35,981 nucleotides of DNA, taken from contig JAGQKG010000010.1 in assembly GCA_020430245.1 (NCBI GenBank), forward strand, positions 1 through 35,981, in the 5' to 3' direction. This document shows, piece after piece, positions 1-8,882 of the stretch (its first letter is position 1; each line of letters opens with the position of its first letter). The notes below the pieces were generated by a model. That model had not been told where the DNA came from. It saw only the letters and a program-made list of their open reading frames with translations, and ran no database searches. The position numbers and the translations under genes are program-made. This stretch comes from Nitrospira sp. GTDB lineage: Bacteria > Nitrospirota > Nitrospiria > Nitrospirales > UBA8639.

Positions 1-844
1 GCCAAATGACGTCGGCCTTACCATCTCCATTCACATCGCCTGCTCCTGCGATCTGCCACTCTAAAGGGACGCCAGCCGGGAAACCGGTGGAGGCAATGGC
101 CGCCCCATTCATCAACCATAGGGCGGTGTTGCCATTAGTAGTATTGCGCCAGATCAAGTCGGCCTTCCCGTCTCCGTCCATATCCTCGACAGCCTGAATG
201 CCCCAAGTGGTCGGTGCCATTCCGGGAAAGCCGATGGAGGTGATCGTCAAGCCGTTCATCAACCATATCGCCACGGCGCCGCTTATGTCATTGCGCCACA
301 CGAGGTCGGCTTTCCCGTCCCCATTCACATCGCCCACTCCTTTCAGTGCCCATTCCGTGGGTAACCCGCCAAGAAAGGCCGAGCCTTCGAGACTCGCGCC
401 ATTGAACAGCCATACGGCTACATTTCCGGTTTTCGTGTTGTGCCACACCAGGTCGGCCTTGCCGTCCCCATTCAGGTCCTGATTCTTGAGAGGGTTATGA
501 TTCGTGTCATGTGTCGGAAGGGCAATGGACACTTCCTTGGCCGGCGGACTGATGTTTCCCGATTCATCATAGGCGGTGACCGTAAAATAATATGTGATTC
601 CTTCTGGCAGATCCTGAAAAGTAAATATTGTGGTGAGTCCGACGTTTTTTGTGGTGTGGTAAGATTCGGGGGCTGTGCCCATATGCACATAGTACCCACC
701 CAGGTCCGATTCTGAATTTGCCTTCCAGGTCAGTTGAATAGAAGAAGCTGAGAAAGCGGGGTTAGCGACCAGTACAAGGAGTAAAAAGGCAAGGCCGACC
801 GTATGCCTGGTTTTCAAGCTCAAGTAGGTCATTAGTCGGGCCAT
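1..844 (-). CDS. Secreted fibronectin-III / FG-GAP (VCBS) repeat protein, 3' end outside window
   Basis: The frame stays open from an ATG at 844 to the left edge, so only about 281 N-terminal residues are visible. The first ~33 residues are a signal peptide (LAFLLLVLVA core, then NPAFSAS). Residues ~35-120 look like a fibronectin type III domain (ITYYFTVTAYDESGNIS). From ~residue 128 there are tandem units of about 49 residues, each with a DxNGDGKADLxW calcium-loop motif followed by xxWLMNG. Three full units and part of a fourth are present. This pattern is the FG-GAP/VCBS beta-propeller repeat of exported or surface proteins. The function is probably adhesive or structural; no catalytic domain is visible in the part seen. 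It stands alone on the minus strand. Confidence 0.85.
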   Translation of the reverse strand, partial: MARLMTYLSLKTRHTVGLAFLLLVLVANPAFSASSIQLTWKANSESDLGGYYVHMGTAPESYHTTKNVGLTTIFTFQDLPEGITYYFTVTAYDESGNISPPAKEVSIALPTHDTNHNPLKNQDLNGDGKADLVWHNTKTGNVAVWLFNGASLEGSAFLGGLPTEWALKGVGDVNGDGKADLVWRNDISGAVAIWLMNGLTITSIGFPGMAPTTWGIQAVEDMDGDGKADLIWRNTTNGNTALWLMNGAAIASTGFPAGVPLEWQIAGAGDVNGDGKADVIW

Positions 845-1119
845 ATTCTATTCTTAATCTTATTTGGACTAAAAACCAAATCCGTTTCATAGAAAACCCC
901 TTCCTTGGGTGGCCGGTTGAAATCAGATGTGCTCATCTGAATCCTGCCTTTGCAAGTCTACTTTATAGTATCTGTGCCTTTTTGGAAAGAGGATCTTTTG
1001 AAAAAATAGGGTTTTGATGAATATTCCTCTGAATTGTTATCCCCGTGATCGGCGCTCTGCTTTTGAGGCCAAAATATAAGCGAGTTTCTGACAAAGTTCG
1101 CCGCAGGAGAGAGTCAGGA

Positions 1120-2190
1120 GAAAATGCCCTGAAACGGAAGCGCTTTTTGGTGGAACACGTCGGCACGATCTTGGGGCAGGCGGAATTGGGCGCTTCCGTG
1201 GCTGACCTGATTGGCACAGGGGAAGGGATCCGGCCAAGTCCAAGAAATCAAACAACTCCAAGAGGAGAGCATCAGGCTGAAACGGGTGGTCGGGTATCTA
1301 ACCTTGGACAAAATCCTGTTACAGGATGTCTTCGCAAATAAGGTCTGAAGCTCGAGCGGAAATGGCCTATAGGCGCCTATCGCTGTCAGCGGTATGGGGT
1401 TAGCGCCCGACGGTCGTGTTGGACGCTCCGACTGAACGGAGCCATGCACCAGGATCAAAATCACCGGGATCCGTGCCCCGCGTTACGCCAATGAGTGGGG
1501 AATGGCCATCCTAAGATAACCGTGTTGTTCAAGCGCGAGGAATGAGTGATAGGCCGGAAATGGGTGTATCGCTTGTCTCGAGAAGAAAGGGTGCTCCTGT
1601 ACCCGCGGGTACTCTGGTGACGCAAGGCCATCGTGGCCAAACGCGAGGCGATAAAAGCCTCGAGGTCGAATGACGCTTGAAGTCTTGGTTTTGTGGGGGA
1701 TCAATTGGACGATGGCCGTAGCTTCCGAGCCGTGAAGGTCCTGAGTCCTATTCTGAAAATCCGGCCAGTGCCAAAAACATTACGCTGTGGCAATGGTAGT
1801 GAGTTTACGAATCAGATTATGGGTTTGTGGGCCTATCAACTTGAGGGCAAACTGGATTCTCTCGACCACGAAAACCCACGGGCAATGCCTATATCAAATC
1901 GTTTAGGAGGGCTTACGGAGAAAATGCATAAATACTAAAGTAGTTTGTGTTCCCGGCAGAGGCGAAACACCAATTGGACACATGGCGGCAGGAGTCCCGT
2001 GTGAGTCGGCCTCAGAGGGCATTACATGATTGGACGCTGGCTGAATTTGCTAATACCCATGCGGCAAAAGGTAGGATGGAGGAAGTAAAATCAGCCAGCA
2101 AACTCGCCTTACATCTGGCCTAAGAAGAGGAAACCTAGCACCAGTCAGCAAACTCGCTTGATCGTTGGCCAAAAAACGGGGGCAGCTCAG
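1120..2190 (+). pseudogene. Decayed IS3-family transposase (orfA + orfB remnants)
   Basis: Translating the three forward frames gives a broken series of IS3 matches. An OrfA helix-turn-helix start (KRKRF..EHVGTILGQAELGASVADL) lies at ~1130-1210 and an OrfA leucine-zipper-like part (EIKQLQEESIRLKR, then YLTLDKILLQDVF) at ~1245-1340. An OrfB integrase core follows at ~1690-1920, with DQLDDGRSFR and the second-Asp strand LRCGNGSEFT (expected DNG, here GNG). The OrfB tail (HQLDTWRQESR, then WTLAEFAN) is at ~1965-2055. Stops and frameshifts separate the pieces, and the DDE Asp is changed, so the element is dead. The order and motifs suit the IS407-like branch. Exact ends were not resolved. Confidence 0.8.
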
Positions 2191-2447
2191 GGATACAGAT
2201 GGTCTCTGCCCCCCCTGATTGAATATGTGTTGAAAACCTTCAAATCCCAGGGTTGAGGCGAAATGTTCGGGAATATAATGGGAATATCTAACCGTTCGGA
2301 CATGGGATGGACCAAATTTTGCCGCATCCGTTTAAGATACTCCCCTTCAGGGTGTGACGTGGTTGGACACAATTCATAAGGCATCCACTCGATAGCTAAC
2401 GACTATCGGTCTCAAGCCTACTACCATGAGTGTTAAAAAGGAGTAAA

Positions 2448-2519
2448 ATGAAAAAAGGTGAATTTTTGAAAAAGAGGTGGCTATGGGGAAAATCTGTATA
2501 CTTGGAGGGGGGAAAATAG
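2448..2519 (+). CDS. Possible 23-aa leader peptide overlapping the lysine dehydrogenase start
   Basis: An ATG at 2448 is preceded at 4 nt by AAGGAG (2438-2443), a better ribosome-binding site than that of the next gene. It opens a 23-codon, Lys/Trp/Gly-rich frame that ends at 2519, inside the first codons of the dehydrogenase in another frame. It could be a leader for translational coupling or attenuation, or a chance frame. Three of the first nine codons are Lys, notable next to a lysine-catabolic gene, but there is no other support. Confidence 0.25.
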   Translation: MKKGEFLKKRWLWGKSVYLEGGK

Positions 2520-3589
2520 GTTCGCTTATTGCCACGCTCTTGGTTGAGTGTGGAGATTTTGAAATATGTCTGGGAGATGTGGATCCAGAGGTGATTGGGC
2601 GCCTGAAAAAGGACATTGGGTATGACCATTTTCAGGTGTCTGTGGTCGATGTGCAGGACACGAAAGTCCTGCGCAGATTTATTGAATCAGTCGAACCGGA
2701 CGGAATCATTTCCAGCCTTCCCTATTATTGTAATCTAGCCGTTGGAGAGATGGCGCGATCGTGTGGCGCACATTATTTTGATTTAACCGAAGATGTGGAA
2801 GTCACCAAAGGCATCAAAGATGTCAGTGAAGGGTCGGGGAGGGCATTTGTTCCGCAATGTGGATTGGCCCCAGGGTTTATCAGCATTGTTGCCCATGAAT
2901 TGATGACTCGTTTTGATACCGTGGATATGGTGAAGATGCGGGTAGGGGCGTTGCCGGTGAATCCGAGCAACGTGTTGAAATATTCGCTGACGTGGTCGAC
3001 CGATGGCTTGATTAATGAGTATGGCAACATGTGCTATGGAATTGAAAATAGTCGAGAAGTTGAGTTGCTTCCGCTTGAGGGGTATGAAACCATTTCGATT
3101 GACGGGCTGTTATACGAAGCCTTTAACACTTCAGGTGGGTTGGGAACTTTGGCGGATACGTATGCAGGCAGAGTGCGAACGATGAATTATAAGACGCTGC
3201 GCTATCCCGGCCATTGTGAAAAAATTCACCTGTTGATGAATGATTTGAAACTCAATGATGACCGGGAGACTTTGAAGCGCATTTTGGAAAAGGCCGTGCC
3301 GAAGACTTTGCAGGATGTGGTCCTGATCTATACTTCTGTGACAGGCTTGCGAAAGGAAGAACTCTTTGAAGAAAATTTCGTGCAGAAAATTTATCCGCGC
3401 ACCATTGCGGGAAAGCTGTGGTCTGCGATTCAGGTGACGACTGCGGCCGGGATGTGCAGCGTGGTGGACCTTGTTTTCCACCATCCTGAGCGGTATCGGG
3501 GGTTTGTGACGCAGGAGACCTTTGATCTCTCCTCAATCATGGCCAACCGATTTGGGAAATTGTTTGATCCAGAAAGTTTGTATTCGTGA
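2483..3589 (+). CDS. Saccharopine dehydrogenase-family protein, probable lysine 6-dehydrogenase
   Basis: The N-terminal Rossmann fold carries the dinucleotide motif ILGGGKIGSLIA within the first 20 residues. The middle shows the family signature PQCGLAPGF (~residue 130-140). The rest is the long C-terminal domain of saccharopine reductase/lysine dehydrogenase enzymes. At ~368 residues it matches lysine 6-dehydrogenase (lysine to 2-aminoadipate semialdehyde/piperideine-6-carboxylate, NAD+) better than the longer LYS9-type saccharopine dehydrogenases, and no lysine-ketoglutarate reductase partner is nearby. The ATG at 2483 is chosen because AAAGAGG (2471-2477) sits 5 nt upstream; a GTG at 2477 overlaps that site. 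It is cytoplasmic and is the first gene of an operon with the semialdehyde dehydrogenase 39 nt downstream, which supports the lysine route. Saccharopine as substrate cannot be excluded. Confidence 0.75.
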   Translation: MGKICILGGGKIGSLIATLLVECGDFEICLGDVDPEVIGRLKKDIGYDHFQVSVVDVQDTKVLRRFIESVEPDGIISSLPYYCNLAVGEMARSCGAHYFDLTEDVEVTKGIKDVSEGSGRAFVPQCGLAPGFISIVAHELMTRFDTVDMVKMRVGALPVNPSNVLKYSLTWSTDGLINEYGNMCYGIENSREVELLPLEGYETISIDGLLYEAFNTSGGLGTLADTYAGRVRTMNYKTLRYPGHCEKIHLLMNDLKLNDDRETLKRILEKAVPKTLQDVVLIYTSVTGLRKEELFEENFVQKIYPRTIAGKLWSAIQVTTAAGMCSVVDLVFHHPERYRGFVTQETFDLSSIMANRFGKLFDPESLYS

Positions 3590-3628
3590 CCATCTTGGGC
3601 CGTGATGTGAGAGGAGGTGAGGTGGGTA

Positions 3629-5149
3629 ATGGATGTTTTCCATGAATTAGGGTTGAGAGCGGTGAATGCCGGAGCCTGTTCCGGCTCTGGTCGATGGGTG
3701 GCTACCACGAGCGAGGGCCTGTTGGATTCAGTGAATCCTGCCACGGGACAAGTCCTGGCTCAGGTGAATCGCAGCTCAGGCAGAGATTATGAGACTCTCG
3801 TTCAAGAATCCCAACGGGCATTTCAGGAATGGCGACAGGTCCCTGCTCCCAAGCGTGGTGAAGTGGTTCGGTTGATTGGAGAGGCACTTCGCACGAAAAA
3901 ACAGGCTTTGGGTACTCTGGTATCAATGGAGGTGGGGAAAATTAAGGCTGAGGGTGACGGAGAAGTGCAGGAGATGATTGATATGGCGGACTTTGCCGTG
4001 GGGCAATCCCGTATGCTGTATGGCATGACCATGCCCTCTGAACGTGACAAACATCGTATGTTTGAACAGTGGCATCCTCTCGGAGTGGTCGGAGTGATCA
4101 CCGCCTTTAATTTTCCCGTCGCCGTCTGGGCCTGGAATGCGTTTCTTGCAGCCATTGCCGGTGATACGGTGATCTGGAAGCCTTCCCCGAAGGCGCCTCT
4201 CTGTGCCTTGGCTGTGCAGCATATCTGTAATCAGGTCATGAAAGGACAGGGCGTTCCGGGAATTTTTTCCGTGTTCATTACGGATCAGGTAGAATTGGCT
4301 AAGACGATGGTGGCGGACGATCGGGTACCGCTCATTTCGTTTACCGGTTCTGTGGACGTGGGTCGGAAGGTTAGCAAAGTAGTTGGACAGCGATTAGGAC
4401 GGAGTTTGTTAGAGCTCAGCGGGAACAATGCGGTGATTGTGGACGAGACGGCCGATTTGAATCTGGCCATTCCTGCAATTGTGTTCGGGGCTGTGGGCAC
4501 CGCTGGTCAACGCTGCACAACGACCCGTCGGGTATTTGTGCAGGAGGCTCGCTACAAAGAAGTCATGCAACGCCTCCTTTATGCCTATCGACAGGTGAAG
4601 ATTGGAAACCCCTTAGATACAGGTGTGTTGATGGGGCCGCTCATCGACGAACGGGCTTTAGAAGAATTTCGCCTGTCCCTTGAAGAAGTGGTTCAGGATG
4701 GTGGGGAGATTCTCTGTGGCGGGAAAGTTCTTGCCGGACCGGGTTTTTTTGTGGAGCCGACCATTGTGCGGGCCGAAAATCACTGGAAAGTCGTGCAGCG
4801 GGAAACCTTTGCGCCGATCCTCTATGTGATGCCGTATAGCACACTGGAGGAAGCTATTGCCCTTCAGAATCAGGCACCGCAAGGCCTGTCATCTGCTCTT
4901 TTTACCTTACACGTGCGGCATGCCGAGCAATTCTTGTCTGGACAAGGGAGCGACTGTGGAATTGCGAATGTGAATATCGGTACGTCCGGCGCCGAGATCG
5001 GTGGCGCGTTTGGGGGGGAGAAGGAAACGGGCGGGGGACGCGAGGCCGGTTCCGATGCATGGAAAGCATATATGCGTCGCCAAACCAATACGATCAATTG
5101 GGGGACTGAATTGCCGTTAGCGCAGGGCATCGTATTTTCCATGGACTAA
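3629..5149 (+). CDS. 2-aminoadipate-semialdehyde (piperideine-6-carboxylate) dehydrogenase, ALDH7 type
   Basis: Full-length aldehyde dehydrogenase of about 506 residues. Visible landmarks are [11 protein letters not shown] (cofactor region, ~residue 157), FTGS (~238), the general base in LLELSGNNA (Glu ~262) and the nucleophile in GQRCTTTRR (Cys ~296). The Gly-Gln-Arg-Cys-Thr-Thr context and the NNA after the Glu motif are typical of the ALDH7/AmaB branch, which oxidises 2-aminoadipate semialdehyde to 2-aminoadipate with NAD+. Family enzymes usually have LELGGNNA; here the first Gly is Ser. The ATG at 3629 is preferred because AGGAGGTGA (3612-3620) lies 8 nt before it; a GTG at 3617 overlaps that site. 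It follows the dehydrogenase by 39 nt and precedes the VOC gene by 15 nt, so the three are very likely co-transcribed. Confidence 0.88.
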   Translation: MDVFHELGLRAVNAGACSGSGRWVATTSEGLLDSVNPATGQVLAQVNRSSGRDYETLVQESQRAFQEWRQVPAPKRGEVVRLIGEALRTKKQALGTLVSMEVGKIKAEGDGEVQEMIDMADFAVGQSRMLYGMTMPSERDKHRMFEQWHPLGVVGVITAFNFPVAVWAWNAFLAAIAGDTVIWKPSPKAPLCALAVQHICNQVMKGQGVPGIFSVFITDQVELAKTMVADDRVPLISFTGSVDVGRKVSKVVGQRLGRSLLELSGNNAVIVDETADLNLAIPAIVFGAVGTAGQRCTTTRRVFVQEARYKEVMQRLLYAYRQVKIGNPLDTGVLMGPLIDERALEEFRLSLEEVVQDGGEILCGGKVLAGPGFFVEPTIVRAENHWKVVQRETFAPILYVMPYSTLEEAIALQNQAPQGLSSALFTLHVRHAEQFLSGQGSDCGIANVNIGTSGAEIGGAFGGEKETGGGREAGSDAWKAYMRRQTNTINWGTELPLAQGIVFSMD

Positions 5150-5164
5150 CCGGGAGAAAAGGGT

Positions 5165-5761
5165 ATGAAGAAGGGGATCGAACTTGAGCAGGTCATCATC
5201 CGTTATATTGAAGATTATGTTGCCAGGAATCATGCGGCCACCATAATGAGTCAGGCCTTGGATGAAATTGGCGTGGGGTTGTTTCCGGTAGTCGATCATA
5301 TCACCATACGCACAGGTTCAATCGATTCACGCGCCGAGGAATTTCTGTTATTGGACTATGTCTACTCGGAAACCCTGGAGTATGACGATTGGTGGGCCAA
5401 GGTTTATCGGGCACCAGGGTGCCCCGCGTTGTTTGTGGATCAGGCGTATGATGGTGAACGGGGAAAAACCAGTATCATCCCTACATGGGTGAAACAATTT
5501 GGAGATCGAACCTTACACCATATTGCGGTACGGGTGGTAGATATTGAAGCCAGCATCCGACGGCTGAGTGCCAAGGGAGTTCTATTTGCCGGACAGATTG
5601 TGGGTGAACGGGGAGGAGATTTACGACAGATTTTTACGGTACCCGAGAAGGTCAATGGTCATGCGTTCTCCGTCCTCGAACTTGCCGAGCGGCATAGGGG
5701 TTTCCAGGGCTTTTCTCCGCCACACGCCAATAGTCTGATGCAGTCGACAGTGACCCAGTAG
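5165..5761 (+). CDS. VOC-fold metalloprotein, candidate dioxygenase/decarboxylase of the lysine pathway
   Basis: A 198-residue protein with two vicinal-oxygen-chelate half modules. Candidate metal ligands are His45 in VVDHITIRTG, His118 or His119 in RTLHHIAVRV, and Glu172 in FSVLELAER. This is the 2-His-1-Glu set at the positions used by VOC dioxygenases such as 4-hydroxyphenylpyruvate dioxygenase and the DUF1338 2-oxoadipate dioxygenase/decarboxylase. The DHIxxRT strand recalls DUF1338, but the protein is less than half the length of the characterised 2-oxoadipate enzyme. It begins 15 nt after the aminoadipate-semialdehyde dehydrogenase and closes the operon, so a step on 2-aminoadipate or 2-oxoadipate is a reasonable inference. 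Family membership beyond VOC is not settled. Confidence 0.7.
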   Translation: MKKGIELEQVIIRYIEDYVARNHAATIMSQALDEIGVGLFPVVDHITIRTGSIDSRAEEFLLLDYVYSETLEYDDWWAKVYRAPGCPALFVDQAYDGERGKTSIIPTWVKQFGDRTLHHIAVRVVDIEASIRRLSAKGVLFAGQIVGERGGDLRQIFTVPEKVNGHAFSVLELAERHRGFQGFSPPHANSLMQSTVTQ

Positions 5762-5796
5762 ATAATACTTGAAGAAAATCGGCGTGATCGAGCCGA

Positions 5797-6186
5797 TTAG
5801 GCATCGACTGCCTCCAGAACAAGCTTCGCATTTTTGGCTATGGCGCCTGGGTCTTTGGACACGATCGCTGCTGCAAGTCCGACCGTGGCGGTGGCGACAT
5901 TGATCACTTCGCCGACCTTTTCTAATTTTTTGATCGCCCGTTTAGCTTTGCCCACCGAACGTTTAATGCTTTGGACATTAATTTCCGATTCTTCCAAAGC
6001 CAACCCCACCGCTTTCGTGGTCATGTCCGAAGAGGAATTCAGCAGCGACCATTCCTCATCTTCTAAGTCACGTCGTTGTGTCGGAGTCAGGTTATTCCAA
6101 TTGGCAAATCGGTAATTTCCTAAGTTGATCCCGAGATCACGGAATTGTTTGGATAACTCAAAGGCATCCTCAGCGCTCAAAGACAT
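5797..6186 (-). CDS. Unknown 129-aa protein, linked to a lipoprotein gene
   Basis: Not recognised. The N-terminal half is polar (ELSKQFRDLGINLGNY). A basic, Lys-rich helix (~residues 75-92) is followed by an Ala/Val/Gly-rich stretch (VINVATATVGLAAAIV, ~93-108) that could be a weak membrane-active or amphipathic helix. There is no signal peptide and no Cys. It starts 12 nt after the stop of the upstream lipoprotein gene on the same strand, so the two are probably one operon and may act together. Its stop lies 35 nt from the convergent VOC gene. Confidence 0.65.
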   Translation of the reverse strand: MSLSAEDAFELSKQFRDLGINLGNYRFANWNNLTPTQRRDLEDEEWSLLNSSSDMTTKAVGLALEESEINVQSIKRSVGKAKRAIKKLEKVGEVINVATATVGLAAAIVSKDPGAIAKNAKLVLEAVDA

Positions 6187-6198
6187 CTTAGACCTCGC

Positions 6199-7056
6199 TT
6201 ACAGGTTTTTAATGGTTTTCAGTAAGGACCGAATGTCTTTGACCGAGTCCCCAACCTGTTGCAGTACTTCTTTTTTTGACAAATTCAGACGTTGATCGAA
6301 AAGTCGTTGGTGCCCATCAGAAATTTGGTCCAAGACCTTCCCGTAAATTTGGAGGGCTTCAGACCGATTGTGTACCTGGGATATCCTAAATTCTTTCCAT
6401 TCGGCTAACGCGGCTTTTCCTGCGGGATCTTGGGATTCCATCGTCAGGGTCATGTAATAATTTTGGATGGCGGCTTCTTCGGTTTGGAGATCTCCGCCAA
6501 ATCCGTCTGACACGATTTGGTGTAAGGATTCAAGAGTTTGTTGAATCGGTGGATTGGCTTGTGCGATGAGATTCTGAAGTTGATCTTGTCGCCATCGTTT
6601 CACCGCCACGGTGGTTACAAGGCCGGCAATTTTTTTGTAGGCTTCTGCCTCTTGTGGATTGGTAGGGACCTGAGCCTCTAAGGCTGCGGAGAGTTGCGCC
6701 AGTTCTTCGGTGTTATCGACAATTTCATCAGCCGCCAGACGTCCCAATGATTTCATGTATGTCTCAATAATGGATTGCCGGAAGAGTAAAGCGGTTTTTT
6801 GTGCGGCACGGTCCTGCGCCATGACATCCAGATTGGCATGACGACTTACGGGTTGATAGCGTTTTTGCCGATTGGGAAAATCCAGGTATTCATCAACCAG
6901 GGTTGTGTACTGAGCGGATTCTGCCGACAGATTGGCGAAATCTTGAATGGGCTTGAGGTTTGTCGTACAACCTTGCGTGAAGGCGAGCAGGACAATCGCA
7001 GTGAGAATAATAGCGATGGAGCGCCAGAGGGAAAGAGAAGTGTAGCCTGACATCAT
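6199..7056 (-). CDS. Predicted lipoprotein, unknown function (285 aa)
   Basis: A hydrophobic N-terminus (SIAIILTAIVLLAF) is followed by TQGC with Cys30, a relaxed lipobox, so lipid anchoring is likely though not certain. The rest is mostly charged alpha helix with scattered Gln and Leu (for example LQTEEAAIQNYYMTL), consistent with a helical periplasmic protein. No known domain was recognised. Two adjacent ATGs (7056 and 7053) can start it; upstream only a weak AGG is seen. It is followed after 12 nt by the unknown 129-aa gene. Confidence 0.7.
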   Translation of the reverse strand: MMSGYTSLSLWRSIAIILTAIVLLAFTQGCTTNLKPIQDFANLSAESAQYTTLVDEYLDFPNRQKRYQPVSRHANLDVMAQDRAAQKTALLFRQSIIETYMKSLGRLAADEIVDNTEELAQLSAALEAQVPTNPQEAEAYKKIAGLVTTVAVKRWRQDQLQNLIAQANPPIQQTLESLHQIVSDGFGGDLQTEEAAIQNYYMTLTMESQDPAGKAALAEWKEFRISQVHNRSEALQIYGKVLDQISDGHQRLFDQRLNLSKKEVLQQVGDSVKDIRSLLKTIKNL

Positions 7057-7543
7057 CCTGTTAATAGTGGATTGATCCGGAGAAGATGCTCCATAGAGTG
7101 TCGGGAGATGTCAGTGTTGAGAAGCAACCATAGGTGATTGTCAAAAAAGTGTCAAGAGACAGAGTCACGTTTAGCATTAATGCGAGGTAATGATAGGGGC
7201 CCGGAGGCTTTAGATGCTTGTCCCGATTAAGTTTCGACTTGGATTCCTTAGACCGTTATGAACTTACCCGTCATATGAACCTTCGAAACCGAGGCACAAG
7301 GTAAGGGACGGTAAGCAGGAGGTCCCAGGTGGTTGCAATAAAGGGTTGTGAGCTGATCAAGTGGTGTGGTGAATGATTTTGAGGTAGCAGAAAGGGTCGT
7401 TAGCGAATGGAAATGAGAAGGTGTGACCTGATTGCCCGGTACGCCCCAAAGGGGCGCAGCTTACGGGGGAGCCGGTCTGAGATGGGCTAAGGCGCCCATG
7501 GATGGAGGGGTTTGGGTGATGACGGGGTATTGGGGACGAAGTC
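7057..7543. other. Intergenic region without a supported gene
   Basis: No frame here has both a credible start and protein-like composition. A compact hairpin, CGCCCC-AAA-GGGGCG, lies at 7442-7456, downstream of the TPR lipoprotein gene (minus strand). It lacks a U-run on either strand, so it is only a possible mRNA 3' structure. Confidence 0.5.
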
Positions 7544-8776
7544 CTACCCCTGAGAAGAAGTCCGTGTGGGATTATTTTTTTCGTGAATGGCATTGGCCCG
7601 CGTTTCTCGTATGACGGCGTCCTCGGTACGCCCTATTTTTCGCAAAAGGGTGGCATAATTTCTGAGGGCGCGTTCGACCCGGAAATGATCTGGTCCCATA
7701 GTCTGTTCCGTGAGAGTGATGGTCCGTTGAAACAAGGGGTCCGCTTTTTCATATTGTTCGGTGGCGACATAGAGTAAGGCTAAGTTATTGAGAGGGCCGG
7801 TCAGGCTCGAATGGTCCGGTCCTTCGGCCTTCTCAATAATCGTAATGGCGCGTTGGATTAAGGGGATGGCCTTTTCGGGTTGGTCTTGTAGCCGGTAGAT
7901 CTCTCCCAATTGATTGAGGGTAAGGGCAACCCGTGGGTGCTCATCGCCAAACCCCTCCTCGGTAATGGTGAGCATACGTTCCAAGACGGGGGTCGCTTGT
8001 GAAAATTGCTGGGCCGTACTATAGAGAAGCGCGAGGTTATTTAAGCTGCCAAGGAGATGGGGGTTGGTCGGGCCAATCTGCTTTTCTTTGATCGCGAGAG
8101 CACGGAGTAATAATGTCTCCGCCGGAGCGTATTGTTCCTGGGCTCGATATAGGAGTGCAAGATTATTGAGAGGCTCAACGAGCTCGGGCGCCTCCGGTCC
8201 GGTGGCTTTTTCCTGGCTGTCGAGCACGCGCTTCAAATATGGTTGAGCCTGGGCATAGTGGGATTGCCGGACAAACAGTGCTGCGAGATTCTCCAGGTCC
8301 CGGATGACTTCCGGGTTATCAGGACCCAGCGCCTGTTCCCGAACCGCTAAGGCTCGTTCAAATGAGGCTTGAGCCTGGTCGAACTTCTGTTGGGTGACAT
8401 ACAATGCGCCAAGATTACTGAGGCTTGCCGCCAACTCGGCTGTTTGAGGGTTTGGTCCTTTTTCATGAATGGCCACAGCTTTCAAAAGCAGGGTTTCAGC
8501 CTGTTCGGGCTCTCCTTTTGCATTGTACAGAATCGCAAGATTGGTGATGGACTGTATGAGGCGGGGGTCTTGGCCTTCAAGCTGTTCTGCCAGTTCAAGT
8601 GCCGCCTTCAGTTCCTGTTCAGCTTCCGGGTACTTTCCCTGTTCCATCATGGTTGTGCCCTGTTCAGTGTGGAGCTGCCAGGGCGTTTTGTCTTCGCTGC
8701 ACCCGATGAGGGTAATGGCGAGTAGGGTAAGGATCAGGCACCGAAAGATACGTGAGGGCCGAAAAGAAAGAATCAT
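7544..8776 (-). CDS. TPR-repeat lipoprotein (kinesin-light-chain-like repeats)
   Basis: The N-terminus (LTLLAITLIGC) is a clear type II signal peptide with lipobox LIGC. The mature part is almost entirely tetratricopeptide repeats of about 42 residues with the kinesin-light-chain pattern (xxLNNLALLYxxxxQYxxAExLLxRAL), roughly eight copies, 410 residues in all. Such repeats act as protein-binding scaffolds; in the cell this one should sit on the periplasmic face of a membrane. The partner is unknown. It is monocistronic, with the radical SAM gene 106 nt upstream on the same strand. Confidence 0.85.
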   Translation of the reverse strand: MILSFRPSRIFRCLILTLLAITLIGCSEDKTPWQLHTEQGTTMMEQGKYPEAEQELKAALELAEQLEGQDPRLIQSITNLAILYNAKGEPEQAETLLLKAVAIHEKGPNPQTAELAASLSNLGALYVTQQKFDQAQASFERALAVREQALGPDNPEVIRDLENLAALFVRQSHYAQAQPYLKRVLDSQEKATGPEAPELVEPLNNLALLYRAQEQYAPAETLLLRALAIKEKQIGPTNPHLLGSLNNLALLYSTAQQFSQATPVLERMLTITEEGFGDEHPRVALTLNQLGEIYRLQDQPEKAIPLIQRAITIIEKAEGPDHSSLTGPLNNLALLYVATEQYEKADPLFQRTITLTEQTMGPDHFRVERALRNYATLLRKIGRTEDAVIRETRANAIHEKNNPTRTSSQG

Positions 8777-8882
8777 GAGATGGGGTTCGTCCTTTGGTTC
8801 TGAGTGAGCAAGAAAAAATGGTCAGAGGTTGATTGTACTGAAGGGTTCGTGGTCTTGCCAAACTGCATGTCGTCTGAAGGTG

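Noticed and set aside
440..715. Plus-strand ORF over the FG-GAP gene
   Set aside because: Shadow of the minus-strand secreted repeat protein, whose frame has a signal peptide and repeated calcium-loop motifs.
7190..7350. tRNA or small RNA gene
   Set aside because: No cloverleaf or TTCGANNC arm pattern could be built from the sequence.
7357..7593. 78-aa minus-strand ORF overlapping the TPR lipoprotein 3' end
   Set aside because: Pro/Ser-rich low-complexity composition, no ribosome-binding site, overlaps a well-supported gene.
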